DNA of 64,000 nucleotides, from assembly GCA_963780655.1 (NCBI GenBank), contig CAWACP010000004.1, forward strand, positions 496,001 through 560,000, given 5' to 3'. Numbering within the stretch: the stretch's first letter is position 1; each line of letters opens with the position of its first letter. The notes under the pieces were generated by a model. It saw only the letters and a list, made by a program, of their open reading frames with translations, had not been told where the DNA came from and ran no database searches. The stretch comes from CAWACP01 sp963780655 (GTDB lineage Bacteria; Acidobacteriota; Terriglobia; Bryobacterales; Bryobacteraceae). The position numbers and the translations under genes are program-made. This document shows, piece after piece, positions 17,236-26,175 of this stretch.

Positions 17236-18291
17236 TCAGTTGCGGTCGATTTGCACCAGCTCCTCCGCGCGTTTCTTCGGCGGCGTGAGCAGCGGGACCC
17301 GCAGCTTCCTCCAGTAGGCAAGCCGCTCCACGAGGGGCAGCAGCCTGCGGACTGTGCGGCCGTGCAGAATCAGGCTGCCCGCCACCAGCAGCGGATGCGG
17401 AATGGTGGCGCAGCAGCGCGCGCACATATCGATCTCTCCGGCGCGTCCGCTGACGTGCATCTCGCGAAGGCGCTGCATCGCGGGGCCGTTCCAGATTTCC
17501 TCGAGCGGTTGCTCGCCGATATTGCCGACCGGCAGGCCGTCCAGGCTGTAGCTCTGGCAGCACGGGTAAACGTCCCCATTCTGTTTCACGTAACCGGGGC
17601 CGCGCCACAGAAAATGGCAGGGCCGTTTCCAGTCGGACGATTCGTGGCCGGCATCCGGCTGCAGCACGTTCGTCTCGTCCTCTTTGACGCGGACCTGATC
17701 CACGCCCGGCACCGCGCTCCAGAAGCGGATGAAATCGTCCACCTCGCCTGCATTGCGCTCGAGGCGCACCATCTGGGCCACCACCTGAATCTTCGCGCCG
17801 CGCTCATGCTTCATGCGCGCGAAGCGGACGAAATTGTCGCGCACCTTCTCGAAGCGCGCCCCCTTGCGATAGTACTCGTACGATTCCCGCGTGGCGCCGT
17901 CGAAGCTGAGCGTGATGTGCTCGAGCGAGCTGTCCAGAATGCGCGCCGCGGCCTTCTCGTCCAACAGCGTTCCGTTCGTCGAGAGCAGCGTGGAGATGTT
18001 GTGCTTTGCGCAGTACTCGATGCGGTCGAAGATTTTCGGATCGAGGAAGGGCTCGCCCAGTCCAATGAGCATCATGTGCTCGGCGCTGCGGCCGGAGTCC
18101 TGAATCAGGCGCGTGAAAACCGCGTCGGACATGTCCTCTTTGGGCTGCGGGTGCGTCTCGCGCGGGCACATGGGGCAGTACAGATTGCACTTCGCCGTGG
18201 TCTCGACGATGTACTCCACCGGCAATCCGCGCAGGCGCGTACGGCCACGCAGGTAGTCGAACAGAAGTTGAGCCCGGTTCCAGACGCGCAT
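17236..18291 (-). CDS. Radical SAM protein with SPASM domain
   Basis: 351 residues from the ATG at 18291. The radical SAM [4Fe-4S] motif CNLYCPMC is at residues 35-42, followed by MLIGLGEPFLDP and STNGTLL. The C-terminal SPASM region carries extra cysteines: CHFLW, NGDVYPCC, GNIGEQPLEEIWN and CARCCATIPHP. Such enzymes modify peptides, proteins or lipid-linked metabolites; no precursor peptide gene is evident next to it. It is divergent from the photolyase gene with only 56 bases between starts. Confidence 0.88.
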   Translation of the reverse strand: MRVWNRAQLLFDYLRGRTRLRGLPVEYIVETTAKCNLYCPMCPRETHPQPKEDMSDAVFTRLIQDSGRSAEHMMLIGLGEPFLDPKIFDRIEYCAKHNISTLLSTNGTLLDEKAAARILDSSLEHITLSFDGATRESYEYYRKGARFEKVRDNFVRFARMKHERGAKIQVVAQMVRLERNAGEVDDFIRFWSAVPGVDQVRVKEDETNVLQPDAGHESSDWKRPCHFLWRGPGYVKQNGDVYPCCQSYSLDGLPVGNIGEQPLEEIWNGPAMQRLREMHVSGRAGEIDMCARCCATIPHPLLVAGSLILHGRTVRRLLPLVERLAYWRKLRVPLLTPPKKRAEELVQIDRN

Positions 18292-18347
18292 CACGGCCTC
18301 TTTTGATTGTAGTTGTCGAGCACGCCTTTTCGCCTGCATTCTAAGAC

Positions 18348-19736
18348 TTGCAGAACCGCGTCCGAAAGCTCAACGATGCCGATTTCCCGGCCAGGGCCCA
18401 GTACGTCCTCTATTGGGCGCAGATGAACCGGCGAGTGGACGCGAATCACGGGCTGGCGTTCGCGGCCGATCTCGCGAATGAGCGCGGCCTGCCGCTGCTG
18501 TATTACGAAGGGCTGACCTGTTCGTATCCGTACGCGAGCGATCGTCTGCACACGTTCATTCTGGAAGGCGTGCCCGATACCGTGGCTCGGTTGCGCAAGC
18601 TGGGTATTGGCTACATCTTCTACCTGCGCCGCCGGAGAAGCGATCCGGATGACGCGCTGTACCGGCTGGCGCGAGATGCCGCCGCGGTGGTGACGGACGA
18701 TTACCCGACGTTCATCGCGCGGCGTCACAACCGGAGCGTGCCGGCGCGCCTGGCAGTCCCGTGCTTTGCCGTCGATTCGAGCTGTATCGTGCCGATGAAC
18801 GCGTTTGCGAAGCGCGAGTATGCCGCATACACGATCCGGCCGAAAATCCACAAGCTGCTGCCGGAAAGCCTGAGGCAGGCGCCGGCGATTCGCGTAAGGC
18901 GCAAGTGGGCAGAGCCTGCGCCGGAGATCCATACGGAGGTGCGGCGCGAGGACATCTCGGCGCTGGTGGCGTCGTGCGAGATCGATCACTCCGTGCCGCC
19001 GTCGCGCATGTATCGGGGCGGTTCGACCGAGGCGGCGAAACGCCTGGCGCGATTTCTGGATGACGGCGTGCGGCGGTACGCGAAAGAGAAGAACGAGCCT
19101 TCGGCGCACGCCACGTCGGGACTCAGTCCGTACCTGCACTTCGGCCACATTTCGGCGCTGGAGGTGGCGCTGGCCGTCCAGCAATACGCGCGCGAGCACA
19201 AGCTGATCGTGGACGAGTTTCTGGAAGAGCTGATTGTCCGCCGCGAGCTGGCGTTCAACTTCGCGCGATTCACGGAGGATTACGAATCTCTGGACGCGCT
19301 CCCTTCATGGGCTCGCCAAACGCTGGCGAAGCACGATGGCGATCCACGGCCCTGGCTCTATTCACCGGAGCAGTTGGAGCGCGCGAAGACGCACGACGAG
19401 CTCTGGAACGCTACACAGCGGGAGTTGCTGCTGCGCGGTACGATTCACGGCTACTACCGCATGTACTGGGGCAAGAAGATCATAGAGTGGTCGGCATCGC
19501 ATGCGGCAGCGCTGGCCACCATGATCCGGCTGCACGACAAATATGCGCTGGACGGGCGCGACCCGAACACCTATGCGAACATTCTCTGGTGCTTCGGCCT
19601 GCACGACCGGCCGTGGTTCGAGCGCCCGATCTTCGGCCAGGTGCGCTATATGTCGTACGACGGCATGAAGCGGAAGACCGACGTCGCAGCATACCTGCGC
19701 GAGATGGAGGGCGAGGGCCAGTGCACGTTGTTCTGA
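18348..19736 (+). CDS. phr: Class II deoxyribodipyrimidine photolyase
   Basis: 462 residues, close to the usual class II length. Recognised by RVDANHGLAFAADLA near the N-terminus, GLSPYLHFGHIS (FAD-domain), ELIVRRELAFNFARF, RGTIHGYYRMYWGKKIIEWS and the terminal DPNTYANILWCFGLHDRPW with FGQVRYMSYDGM. It repairs cyclobutane pyrimidine dimers using FADH- and light. The TTG start at 18348 is inferred. Its last 16 bases overlap the following epimerase gene, so the two are probably cotranscribed. Confidence 0.93.
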   Translation: MQNRVRKLNDADFPARAQYVLYWAQMNRRVDANHGLAFAADLANERGLPLLYYEGLTCSYPYASDRLHTFILEGVPDTVARLRKLGIGYIFYLRRRRSDPDDALYRLARDAAAVVTDDYPTFIARRHNRSVPARLAVPCFAVDSSCIVPMNAFAKREYAAYTIRPKIHKLLPESLRQAPAIRVRRKWAEPAPEIHTEVRREDISALVASCEIDHSVPPSRMYRGGSTEAAKRLARFLDDGVRRYAKEKNEPSAHATSGLSPYLHFGHISALEVALAVQQYAREHKLIVDEFLEELIVRRELAFNFARFTEDYESLDALPSWARQTLAKHDGDPRPWLYSPEQLERAKTHDELWNATQRELLLRGTIHGYYRMYWGKKIIEWSASHAAALATMIRLHDKYALDGRDPNTYANILWCFGLHDRPWFERPIFGQVRYMSYDGMKRKTDVAAYLREMEGEGQCTLF

Positions 19737-20575
19737 CCGGTGCGACGGGATTCATAGGTTCGCGGCTGACGGCCTTGCTGCGCGAAGCAGGACACCAATG
19801 TAACGCGCTCGCGCGGACCGGCAGCGGCGACAACACGGCATGGTCGTCCATGGAGGGCGCGGATGCTGTGGTCCACCTGGCCGGCGAACCGGTAGCGCAG
19901 CGCTGGACAGAGGAGACGAAGAAACGCATTCGAGAGAGCCGGCGCGACGGCACGGCAAACCTGGTGCGGGCGCTCGGGCAGCTTTCGCGCAGGCCGTCCG
20001 TGCTGGTGAGCGCCTCGGCTATCGGGGTCTACGGCGATCGCGGCGACGAGACGCTCACCGAAGTATCGCCGCCCGGCTCGGGCTTTCTGGCGGAGGTGAC
20101 ACGAGAGTGGGAGGCTGCGGCCGACGGGGCCACCGCGCTTGGCATGCGCGTGGTGAAGGTGCGGATCGGCGTGGTTCTCGGGAAAAACGGCGGTGCGCTC
20201 GCGAAGATGCTGCCGGTGTTTCGTGCCGGGGCAGGAGGCAAACTCGGCTCGGGCCGCCAGTGGATGTCCTGGGTTCATCTGGACGACCTGACCGGGCTTT
20301 TCCGGTTCGCCCTGGAAAATAACGCGGTCAGCGGCGTTCTGAACGGGACCGCGCCGAACCCGGTCAGGAACGCCGAATTCACGCGCGATCTGGCCGCCGC
20401 GCTGCACCGGCCGGCCCTGTTCACCGTGCCTGGTGCGGCACTGCGGCTGATGTTTGGCGAAATGGCAACTGTCCTTCTGGGCGGCCAGCGCGTTCTGCCG
20501 GCGGCCACCGAAGACGCGGGATTCCGCTTCCGCTATCAGGAGCTGAGGTCGGCGCTGGAAAGCATACTGCGGTAA
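19721..20575 (+). CDS. TIGR01777 family NAD-dependent epimerase (YfcH/SulA-like)
   Basis: 284 residues. The GTG at 19721 has GGAGG/GAGGG just upstream inside the photolyase gene and overlaps it by 16 bases. It is an extended-SDR protein: VLTGATGFIGSRL, AVVHLAGEPVAQRW, SASAIGVYGDRGDE, FLAEVTREWE, VKVRIGVVLGKNGGAL, QWMSWVHLDDLTGL and NGTAPNPVRNAEF. The family function is poorly defined. Photolyase-TIGR01777 pairing suggests a stress or light-linked role (inference). Confidence 0.9.
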   Translation: MHVVLTGATGFIGSRLTALLREAGHQCNALARTGSGDNTAWSSMEGADAVVHLAGEPVAQRWTEETKKRIRESRRDGTANLVRALGQLSRRPSVLVSASAIGVYGDRGDETLTEVSPPGSGFLAEVTREWEAAADGATALGMRVVKVRIGVVLGKNGGALAKMLPVFRAGAGGKLGSGRQWMSWVHLDDLTGLFRFALENNAVSGVLNGTAPNPVRNAEFTRDLAAALHRPALFTVPGAALRLMFGEMATVLLGGQRVLPAATEDAGFRFRYQELRSALESILR

Positions 20576-20581
20576 TACGAA

Positions 20582-22981
20582 TCACGCTGTCCGCAGGGCG
20601 GAAGCCGGGTCTGTTCGCGAGGCGCGCAGCGCAGGCACATAGCCGGCCGAGACCGCCACAAGCAGCAGCACCACGACGGTGAGGCTGAAGGTGAGCGGAT
20701 CGGCCGGTTCCAGTTGGAACAACAGAGAGGCCATCAGGCGGGTAAGTGCGAACGCGCCGATTATGCCGATGCCGATGCCGGCCGCCACCAAAGCTATGGT
20801 TCGTCTCATCACCTGCGCCTGTACGCGGGCCGCGGATGCGCCGAGCGCCATGCGGATGCCGATCTCAGGAATCCGCTGGCTCACCGTGTACGAGACGACG
20901 CCGTAGATACCGATGGAGGCCAGAAGCAAAGCCCCCACGGCGAACGCGCCGAGAAGTATCAGCATGAAGCGTCGCGGCGAAACTGCGCGATCGATCAACT
21001 CGCCCAGCTCCTGGTATTCCGCGACGGGCAGCTCCGGATCCACGCCTCGCAGCGCCGTGCGCACTCCCGCGGCGACAGAGGCCGGCGCGAGTTTTGTGCG
21101 CACCACGAGTTCCACCGACGGCATGGCGTTCTGGGTAATGGGCAGATAGATCTCCAGTCCGCCTTCGCGCTCGAGAGCTTCATGCCGCACGTTGCCCACC
21201 ACGCCCACGACGTGGCGGTCGGTATCTATGCGCACAATCTGACCCACCGGGTCCCGGCCCGGCCAGAGCTGGCGCGCCATGGCCTGGTTGATGATCGCCA
21301 CTTTGTCGCTGGTGGTTGTATCGCGTTCGTTGAACTCGCGTCCGGCGAGCAGAGGGATCCGCATGGTGGTCAGGTAGCGCCAGTCGACTAATCGCGGGTG
21401 CGCTTCAGGCGCCTGCCCGGGCGGGTAGGTGACGCCGCGCGGGGCAACAGACCAACTGCGGTCTCGACTCAGCGGGAGCGCATCGGTGATGCCGGCTGAC
21501 TCGACTCCAGGGACCACTTCCACAGCGCGAACCAGCCGGTCGTAGAAAGCGAGACCCTGCTGCGCGGTCGTGTATCGCCCGCCCGAGTCGATTCGCCACG
21601 AAGCAGCCTGCTCGGCGCGGAAGCCCGGATTCACTTCCAGCACGCGCATGAAGCTGCGCATCAGCAGACCTGCGCCCACCAGCAGCATGCATGCCAGCGC
21701 CACCTCGGACACAACCAGGCTACCCCTCGTCCAGGCCGAGCCGCGGCTTTCGCTCAATCCACGCCCGCTGTCCTTCAGCGATTCGGCCAGGCGCGAGCCG
21801 GCCGTCTGGAGCGCCGGCGCCATGCCGAAGAGAAGGCCGGTGATCATGGCCACCAAAGCGGTGTAGAGGAGCGCGGTTCCGTCCAGTCTGACTGTTTCCA
21901 GCAGCGGAATGGCGACGCCATGGATGGCGCTCAACCAGCGAATGCCGGCGTATGCCAGACCCAGGCCGATCAGAGCGCCAAGTCCCGAGAGCAGCAAGCT
22001 CTCCGTGAGTGTCTGTCGAGCCAGACGCCACCGGCTGGCGCCCAGCGCGGAACGGATGGCCATCTCTTTTCGGCGCGACGCCGCGCGGGCCAGCATGAGA
22101 TTCGAGAGGTTCGTACAGGCAATTAGCAGCACGGCTCCGACGGCGCCCAGAAGAACGACGAGGCCGCGGCGGAAACGATGCGTCAGATTCTGCTGCAGGG
22201 GCGTCAGCTTTGCTCCGAATATCCAGCGGTTCGGTATGCGGCGGAGTTGCTCGTCCAACACGTCGAACTCGGCCTGAGCCTGCTGCACGGTCACGTGCGG
22301 CTTCAGCCGGCCGACGACCGCCAGGGTATTGCCCCAGCGGTCGGTCTCCTGGGTGAGGGGAAACGGCGTCAGCATATCCACCCGCGAGCCCGGCGTGAAG
22401 ACTGTGCTGAAATCGAAAGCCGCCGGGAGGACGCCGACTATGGTGGTGGCGCGGTCGTTCAGTGTAATGGCGCGTCCCACGATATGCGGATCGCCCCCGA
22501 ACCGGCCTTTCCACAAACCGTAGGTCAGAATAACGGCGGGCGATCCGTTCCACTGGCACTCCTCTGCCGTGAAGCCGCGCCCGAGCTCAGGCCGAACGCC
22601 CAGAAAGCTCAGAAAATCCTGGGACACGCCGACGCCCACCAGCCGCTCAGGTTCGCCCGACCCGATCAGGTTGTAGGTGCCGTAATCGAAGAAGGCGAAG
22701 TATGCCGCCATCCCATCCATAGACCGATTCAGCCGCTTCCAGTCGAGATAGTTTGCCACTCGCGAGGTAACGCCGGAGAGACCTGAGACCGCGTCCGTGT
22801 TGGCGATCCACACCAGCCGGTCGGACGCCCGGAATGGCAGCGGCCGAAACAACACCGCGTTCACCACGCTGAAAATCGCGGTATTTGCCCCAATGCCGAG
22901 AGCGATGATAAGCACGGCCGCGGCGGCAAAGCCGGAATCGCGCCGAAGGCTCCGCAGAGCGTAGCGAAGGTCCTGTTGCAC
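20582..22981 (-). CDS. ADOP/MacB-like ABC transporter permease
   Basis: 799 residues with the acidobacterial duplicated orphan permease layout: N-terminal DLRYALRSLRRDSGFAAAAV with the first membrane segment, a large MacB-type periplasmic core domain, an FtsX-like permease block (~270-400), then a second copy of core plus permease to the end (GYVPALRASRTDPASALRTA). No ATPase gene is adjacent, which is usual for these orphan permeases. Possible roles are macrolide or lipoprotein export or mechanotransmission; the substrate is unknown. ATG start at 22981. Confidence 0.92.
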   Translation of the reverse strand: MQQDLRYALRSLRRDSGFAAAAVLIIALGIGANTAIFSVVNAVLFRPLPFRASDRLVWIANTDAVSGLSGVTSRVANYLDWKRLNRSMDGMAAYFAFFDYGTYNLIGSGEPERLVGVGVSQDFLSFLGVRPELGRGFTAEECQWNGSPAVILTYGLWKGRFGGDPHIVGRAITLNDRATTIVGVLPAAFDFSTVFTPGSRVDMLTPFPLTQETDRWGNTLAVVGRLKPHVTVQQAQAEFDVLDEQLRRIPNRWIFGAKLTPLQQNLTHRFRRGLVVLLGAVGAVLLIACTNLSNLMLARAASRRKEMAIRSALGASRWRLARQTLTESLLLSGLGALIGLGLAYAGIRWLSAIHGVAIPLLETVRLDGTALLYTALVAMITGLLFGMAPALQTAGSRLAESLKDSGRGLSESRGSAWTRGSLVVSEVALACMLLVGAGLLMRSFMRVLEVNPGFRAEQAASWRIDSGGRYTTAQQGLAFYDRLVRAVEVVPGVESAGITDALPLSRDRSWSVAPRGVTYPPGQAPEAHPRLVDWRYLTTMRIPLLAGREFNERDTTTSDKVAIINQAMARQLWPGRDPVGQIVRIDTDRHVVGVVGNVRHEALEREGGLEIYLPITQNAMPSVELVVRTKLAPASVAAGVRTALRGVDPELPVAEYQELGELIDRAVSPRRFMLILLGAFAVGALLLASIGIYGVVSYTVSQRIPEIGIRMALGASAARVQAQVMRRTIALVAAGIGIGIIGAFALTRLMASLLFQLEPADPLTFSLTVVVLLLVAVSAGYVPALRASRTDPASALRTA

Positions 22982-22996
22982 GCGTCGCCTTTCTGA

Positions 22997-23897
22997 TTAC
23001 CATACGTTCCGCCGCACGGGTAGTTCCGAAAGAATGCGATACAAACTGCGTCTGCGGTCTGCGCGCCCGGAACTATGATCTAATTCGCGGCAAGCCCGTT
23101 GTATCCAATCCAGGCTCAAAGGCGTGAAATCATCAAATGCGTCGTTAAATGCGTCGTTGTGTCCGCGAGCCACGAGTGAGCGGAGCTCCTTCGGTTCATT
23201 TGCAAAAGAAAAGAGCTTCAGCCACTGTGCGGGAGGGACGACCCGATCCACGGAACCGTTCGCGATGAGCAGCGGTGCATGGATGGACCGGATCTTCTTC
23301 TCGTTATCGAACCGGTCACAATGCCAGAAGCGAGGCAGGCAGAAAGGGGATGTCAACTTCCGCTACACGCGGAACAGAAAGGTAAGGCGCTAACAGCATG
23401 AGCCCACCGACACGATATTCTGACGCCATCTGCACGGCCACGCCGGTTCCCAAAGAATGTCCCAGCAGAATGATGTGTCTTGCCCTCTGCACCGCGTTTC
23501 ATCAATCGCGCACGAGCGCCCGAGCGTCATTGTAAAGTCCAGCCTCTGTCGGGCTGCCCGGCAGGCCGCTGTATCCACGGTATTCCGCGAGGAGAAATCC
23601 AAAGCCGGCGTGGATGCAGGGATCTGCAATCTCCGCGGCGGTACTCAGGCAATCGGCGTTGCCGTGGAAGAACACAATGGTGAACGGCTGCGCCGTGGCC
23701 GGAGCGTACCATGCCTTCAGATTGAGTCCATTAACGGTTCTCACAGAAATCTCTTTGAAGGCGTCGTTCGCGTGGGCTTCAGCCAGAGAAGTATATACAG
23801 CAGCGGGGTAATATAACAGCCTTCGTTGGGCCAGGAAGAAGACTAATGCCAAATAGATGACCGTCGCCGCACGAGCGGCGACTTTCAGCACTCTCAT
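22997..23897 (-). pseudogene. Frameshifted membrane-anchored alpha/beta hydrolase
   Basis: Pieces of one alpha/beta hydrolase lie in three successive minus-strand frames. The N-terminal anchor MRVLKVAARAATVIYLALVF and TIVFFHGNADC with LAEYRGYSGLPG end at a stop near 23502. The nucleophile segment IILLGHSLGTG is in another frame around 23430-23480 and ends near 23335. The C-terminal part DRFDNEKKIRSIHAPLLIANG with the catalytic RGHND is in a third. At least two frameshifts are needed, so no active enzyme is expected. A 12-base tandem duplication (NDAFNDAF) also lies in the 3' part. Confidence 0.8.
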
Positions 23898-23920
23898 GAA
23901 GCCGCCATTATGCGCCGGCA

Positions 23921-23964
23921 TTGACACAAACAACGAGGCGAGGGTATCCTACTGCAGTAGGATA
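23921..23964 (+). promoter_or_regulatory. vapB promoter with overlapping 20-bp palindromic operator
   Basis: TTGACA (23921-23926), an 18-base spacer and TATCCT (23945-23950) form a good sigma-70-type promoter. The perfect palindrome TATCCTACTGCAGTAGGATA (23945-23964) covers the -10 box and the expected start site and ends three bases before the vapB ATG. This is the arrangement expected for autorepression by a ribbon-helix-helix antitoxin. The transcript would have almost no leader. Confidence 0.75.
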
Positions 23965-23967
23965 GTT

Positions 23968-24240
23968 ATGCCGCGCGGCAACCCATCACCGAAGCTGGCG
24001 ATCACTGTAGACCCCGACATTCACGAAAACATTCTTGCGGCGGCCGCTCGCGAGCGGGTGAGCGTCTCGGCCTGGATGACCGTCGCGGCGCGCGAAGCAC
24101 TGAAACGGCGGGCCGGTTTGGCGGCGGTCGCCCAGTGGGAAGAGCAGCACGGACGCTTCACGACGGAAGAGATGAAGGAAGCTCGCCGCAGCGTGCGAGC
24201 GCAGCTCCGAAGGGCGCAAGCGGTCCGCCGTCCGGAATGA
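23968..24240 (+). CDS. vapB: VapB-like antitoxin
   Basis: 90 residues from the ATG at 23968. The N-terminal PKLAITVDPDIHENILAAAARERVSVSAWMTVAAREAL has the length and pattern of a ribbon-helix-helix/CopG-like fold, and the charged C-terminal tail would bind the toxin. It overlaps the toxin start by ATGA. The toxin downstream is interrupted by an IS, so this antitoxin is probably orphaned. A perfect palindrome over its promoter suggests it still represses itself. Confidence 0.8.
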   Translation: MPRGNPSPKLAITVDPDIHENILAAAARERVSVSAWMTVAAREALKRRAGLAAVAQWEEQHGRFTTEEMKEARRSVRAQLRRAQAVRRPE

Positions 24241-24488
24241 GCCATGTCGTTTACGACGCCGCCGTTCTCGTCGCCGCCGACAGAAACGAGCGGAGGGCGT
24301 GGGCTGAACACAAGGCCCGCCTGGAAGTTGGAGTACTTCCGTTGGTTCCAGCGCCGGTGGTCGCCCAGGTCAGCCGGTCACCACAACAAGCGCAACTCCG
24401 ACGCTTCCTGACTGGGTGCGTGGTGGTTCCTCTCGGCGAGGGCGAGGCGCACGAAGCGGGTCGGCTGCTGGGCATGAGCAGAACGGCG

Positions 24489-24498
24489 GATGTCGTTG
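24489..24498 (+). repeat. Target site duplication of the IS (left)
   Basis: GATGTCGTTG, identical to 26023-26032. Ten-base duplications fit IS4-family elements. Confidence 0.85.
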
Positions 24499-26022
24499 CA
24501 CTATTGTCCAAATTAGCGCAATACCCCACATCGCGGCTTTGAAAACAACGGACATAACTAACCCTCCTCGCTGTTGACGAAAGCAGGTTGGGGGTGCCGG
24601 AATCGGGACATGCTGTCCAAATTAGGGTGAGAGCATCTTCCTCATCTCCACATTTCGCCACGGCGCGTCGGTTTTAATGCGTTCTGCTGTCCAACTTAGG
24701 GGGCTTCAATCCGCGAACGCCAGATTCATGGGGATCTGGGCGTCATGGATCCCCGCCAGTTCCGGCGGCGGCTGCAACTCCTTGTTCAGCAACTCGAACA
24801 AATCGCGGTAGACAAACAGCTGTTGCCGGATCAGAGCCACCAGGTTGGAGAGCGACCAGTTGCGCTGGCTGCGCAGCTGTACCCACTTGAACAGAAGTGC
24901 CGCAATGAGCGCGCTCCATACCTGCGTCTTCAATGCATTCGCACTGGTCCCGACGAAGGTTTTCACCCGCAACAACTGCTTTAGCGCTTTGAAGAACAGT
25001 TCGATCTGCCAGCGGTCGCGATAGATGGCCGCTATGGTGGTGGCGCCCAGCTTCAGGTTGTTGGTCAGAAACTCCAGCAATTCATCCTTCTCTTCGTTCC
25101 AGATCGTCACCAGCCGTAACGTCATCTCCCCGCCCGCCAACTTGCTGGAGCGCAGACGCACCATCTCATCCTTCACGACCTTGCAGTGCTGTGGAGGCGT
25201 CCGCTTCGCCACCACCTCCAAGGGCACATCCTTCTTGCGGCGCGTTACAAAGAAGGCGCCGTCGTTGTGAATGCTTTGCCACCACTGGTAATCCACATAG
25301 CCGCGGTCGAACACCACAATGGTGTCCCCGGCCCATTTCATCTGGCGAGCGGCAGCGAGATCCGAGCACTTGCCGTCGCTGATGAGTGCATACGATGGCA
25401 GATACCCGCCGTGGTTCAATTGCACGTGCAGCTTCACCGCTCCTTTGTGCCGCTTGTATTGCGCCCAATCGAACACCGACGCGCACAGATCGATGGTCGT
25501 GGAATCCAGGCTCACCAGCGGGTTGTGGAAACGGAACTTCCGCTTTTGCCTGGACGCCTCCCCACAACAGCGCTCTAACACCTCATAGAACACCTGCTCA
25601 TACAACTGGAACGGCCGGTGATTATTGGCATAGGACAGCGTCGAACGCTTCGGCGCCAGCTCCACCCCGAGATGTTTCAGCTTGCCCTCGCTGGCCGCCA
25701 GGCCATTGCAAATCTCCCGCAGCGATTCGGCGTTCGCCAACTGGCAGAACATCATCGCCACAAACTGTCCCCAACTCCCAAATCCGCGCGCATGGCGCTC
25801 GGCTTTGGTCTCTCTGACGAGGCGCTCGAACATGCCGCGCGGGACCAACTGGATCATCTGCCTGAAAATGCTGCACACTGGGTTCATGCTGGAAGGCTCC
25901 TGGTAGTTTGGAATCGGACTTGCGATGCCCAATCCACGCTACCAGTCCTCCGGCACTGGCGTCGGCACCCGGTGGCAAGGTGTACCGGACCCATTTCGGC
26001 CTAACCTAATTTGGACAATAGT
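24499..26022 (-). mobile_element. IS4-family insertion sequence, about 1.52 kb
   Basis: Terminal inverted repeats ACTATTGTCCAAATTAG lie at 24500-24516 and, inverted, at 26006-26022. Flanking 10-bp direct repeats mark the insertion within vapC. It contains one transposase on the minus strand. Two additional TGTCCAA(A/C)TTAGG copies lie inside the left end (about 24611-24626 and 24686-24702), so this end has three iterated transposase-binding-like motifs. The 190 bases between left end and transposase stop hold no gene. Confidence 0.9.
24706..25887 (-). CDS. IS4-family transposase with DUF4372 N-terminal domain
   Basis: 393 residues from the ATG at 25887, with AGGAG about ten bases upstream. 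The N-terminal domain (FRQMIQLVPRGMFERLVRE, GFGSWGQFVAMMFCQLANAESLREI) is DUF4372-like. The DDE catalytic domain has SLDSTTIDLC (first Asp), VVFDRGYVDYQWW (second Asp) and the IS4 Y-R-E-K signature YRDRWQIELFFKALKQ carrying the Glu. All catalytic residues are present, so it may still be functional. Confidence 0.95.
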   Translation of the reverse strand: MNPVCSIFRQMIQLVPRGMFERLVRETKAERHARGFGSWGQFVAMMFCQLANAESLREICNGLAASEGKLKHLGVELAPKRSTLSYANNHRPFQLYEQVFYEVLERCCGEASRQKRKFRFHNPLVSLDSTTIDLCASVFDWAQYKRHKGAVKLHVQLNHGGYLPSYALISDGKCSDLAAARQMKWAGDTIVVFDRGYVDYQWWQSIHNDGAFFVTRRKKDVPLEVVAKRTPPQHCKVVKDEMVRLRSSKLAGGEMTLRLVTIWNEEKDELLEFLTNNLKLGATTIAAIYRDRWQIELFFKALKQLLRVKTFVGTSANALKTQVWSALIAALLFKWVQLRSQRNWSLSNLVALIRQQLFVYRDLFELLNKELQPPPELAGIHDAQIPMNLAFAD

Positions 26023-26032
26023 GATGTCGTTG
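26023..26032 (+). repeat. Target site duplication of the IS (right)
   Basis: GATGTCGTTG, copy of 24489-24498; vapC continues in frame from its first base. Confidence 0.85.
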
Positions 26033-26175
26033 ACGCCGTTGTGGTGACGACGGCCCTTCGCCAAAGAGCCGTGATTCTCACAAGCGACCGCCACGATATA
26101 GAACGGCTCGTCAGGGCTTCCGGTCGCGAAGTCGCGGTCATTGCTGTCTGAGGGACAGCGGGCTACTCCTGCGGC

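Larger units (their letters stand above)
24237..26151 (+). pseudogene. vapC: vapC PIN-domain toxin split by an IS4-family element
   Basis: Codons 1-84 (from 24237) encode MSHVVYDAAVLVAADRNERR through GRLLGMSRTA. The frame resumes after the IS at 26023 with DVVDAVVVTTALRQRAVILTSDRHDIERL to TGA at 26151. Removing the IS and one target duplication restores a continuous 126-residue PIN domain with its acidic residues (YD near the start, DVVDA, SDRHD). The interrupted product ends inside the IS and lacks the last acidic cluster, so the RNase toxin should be inactive. Confidence 0.9.
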
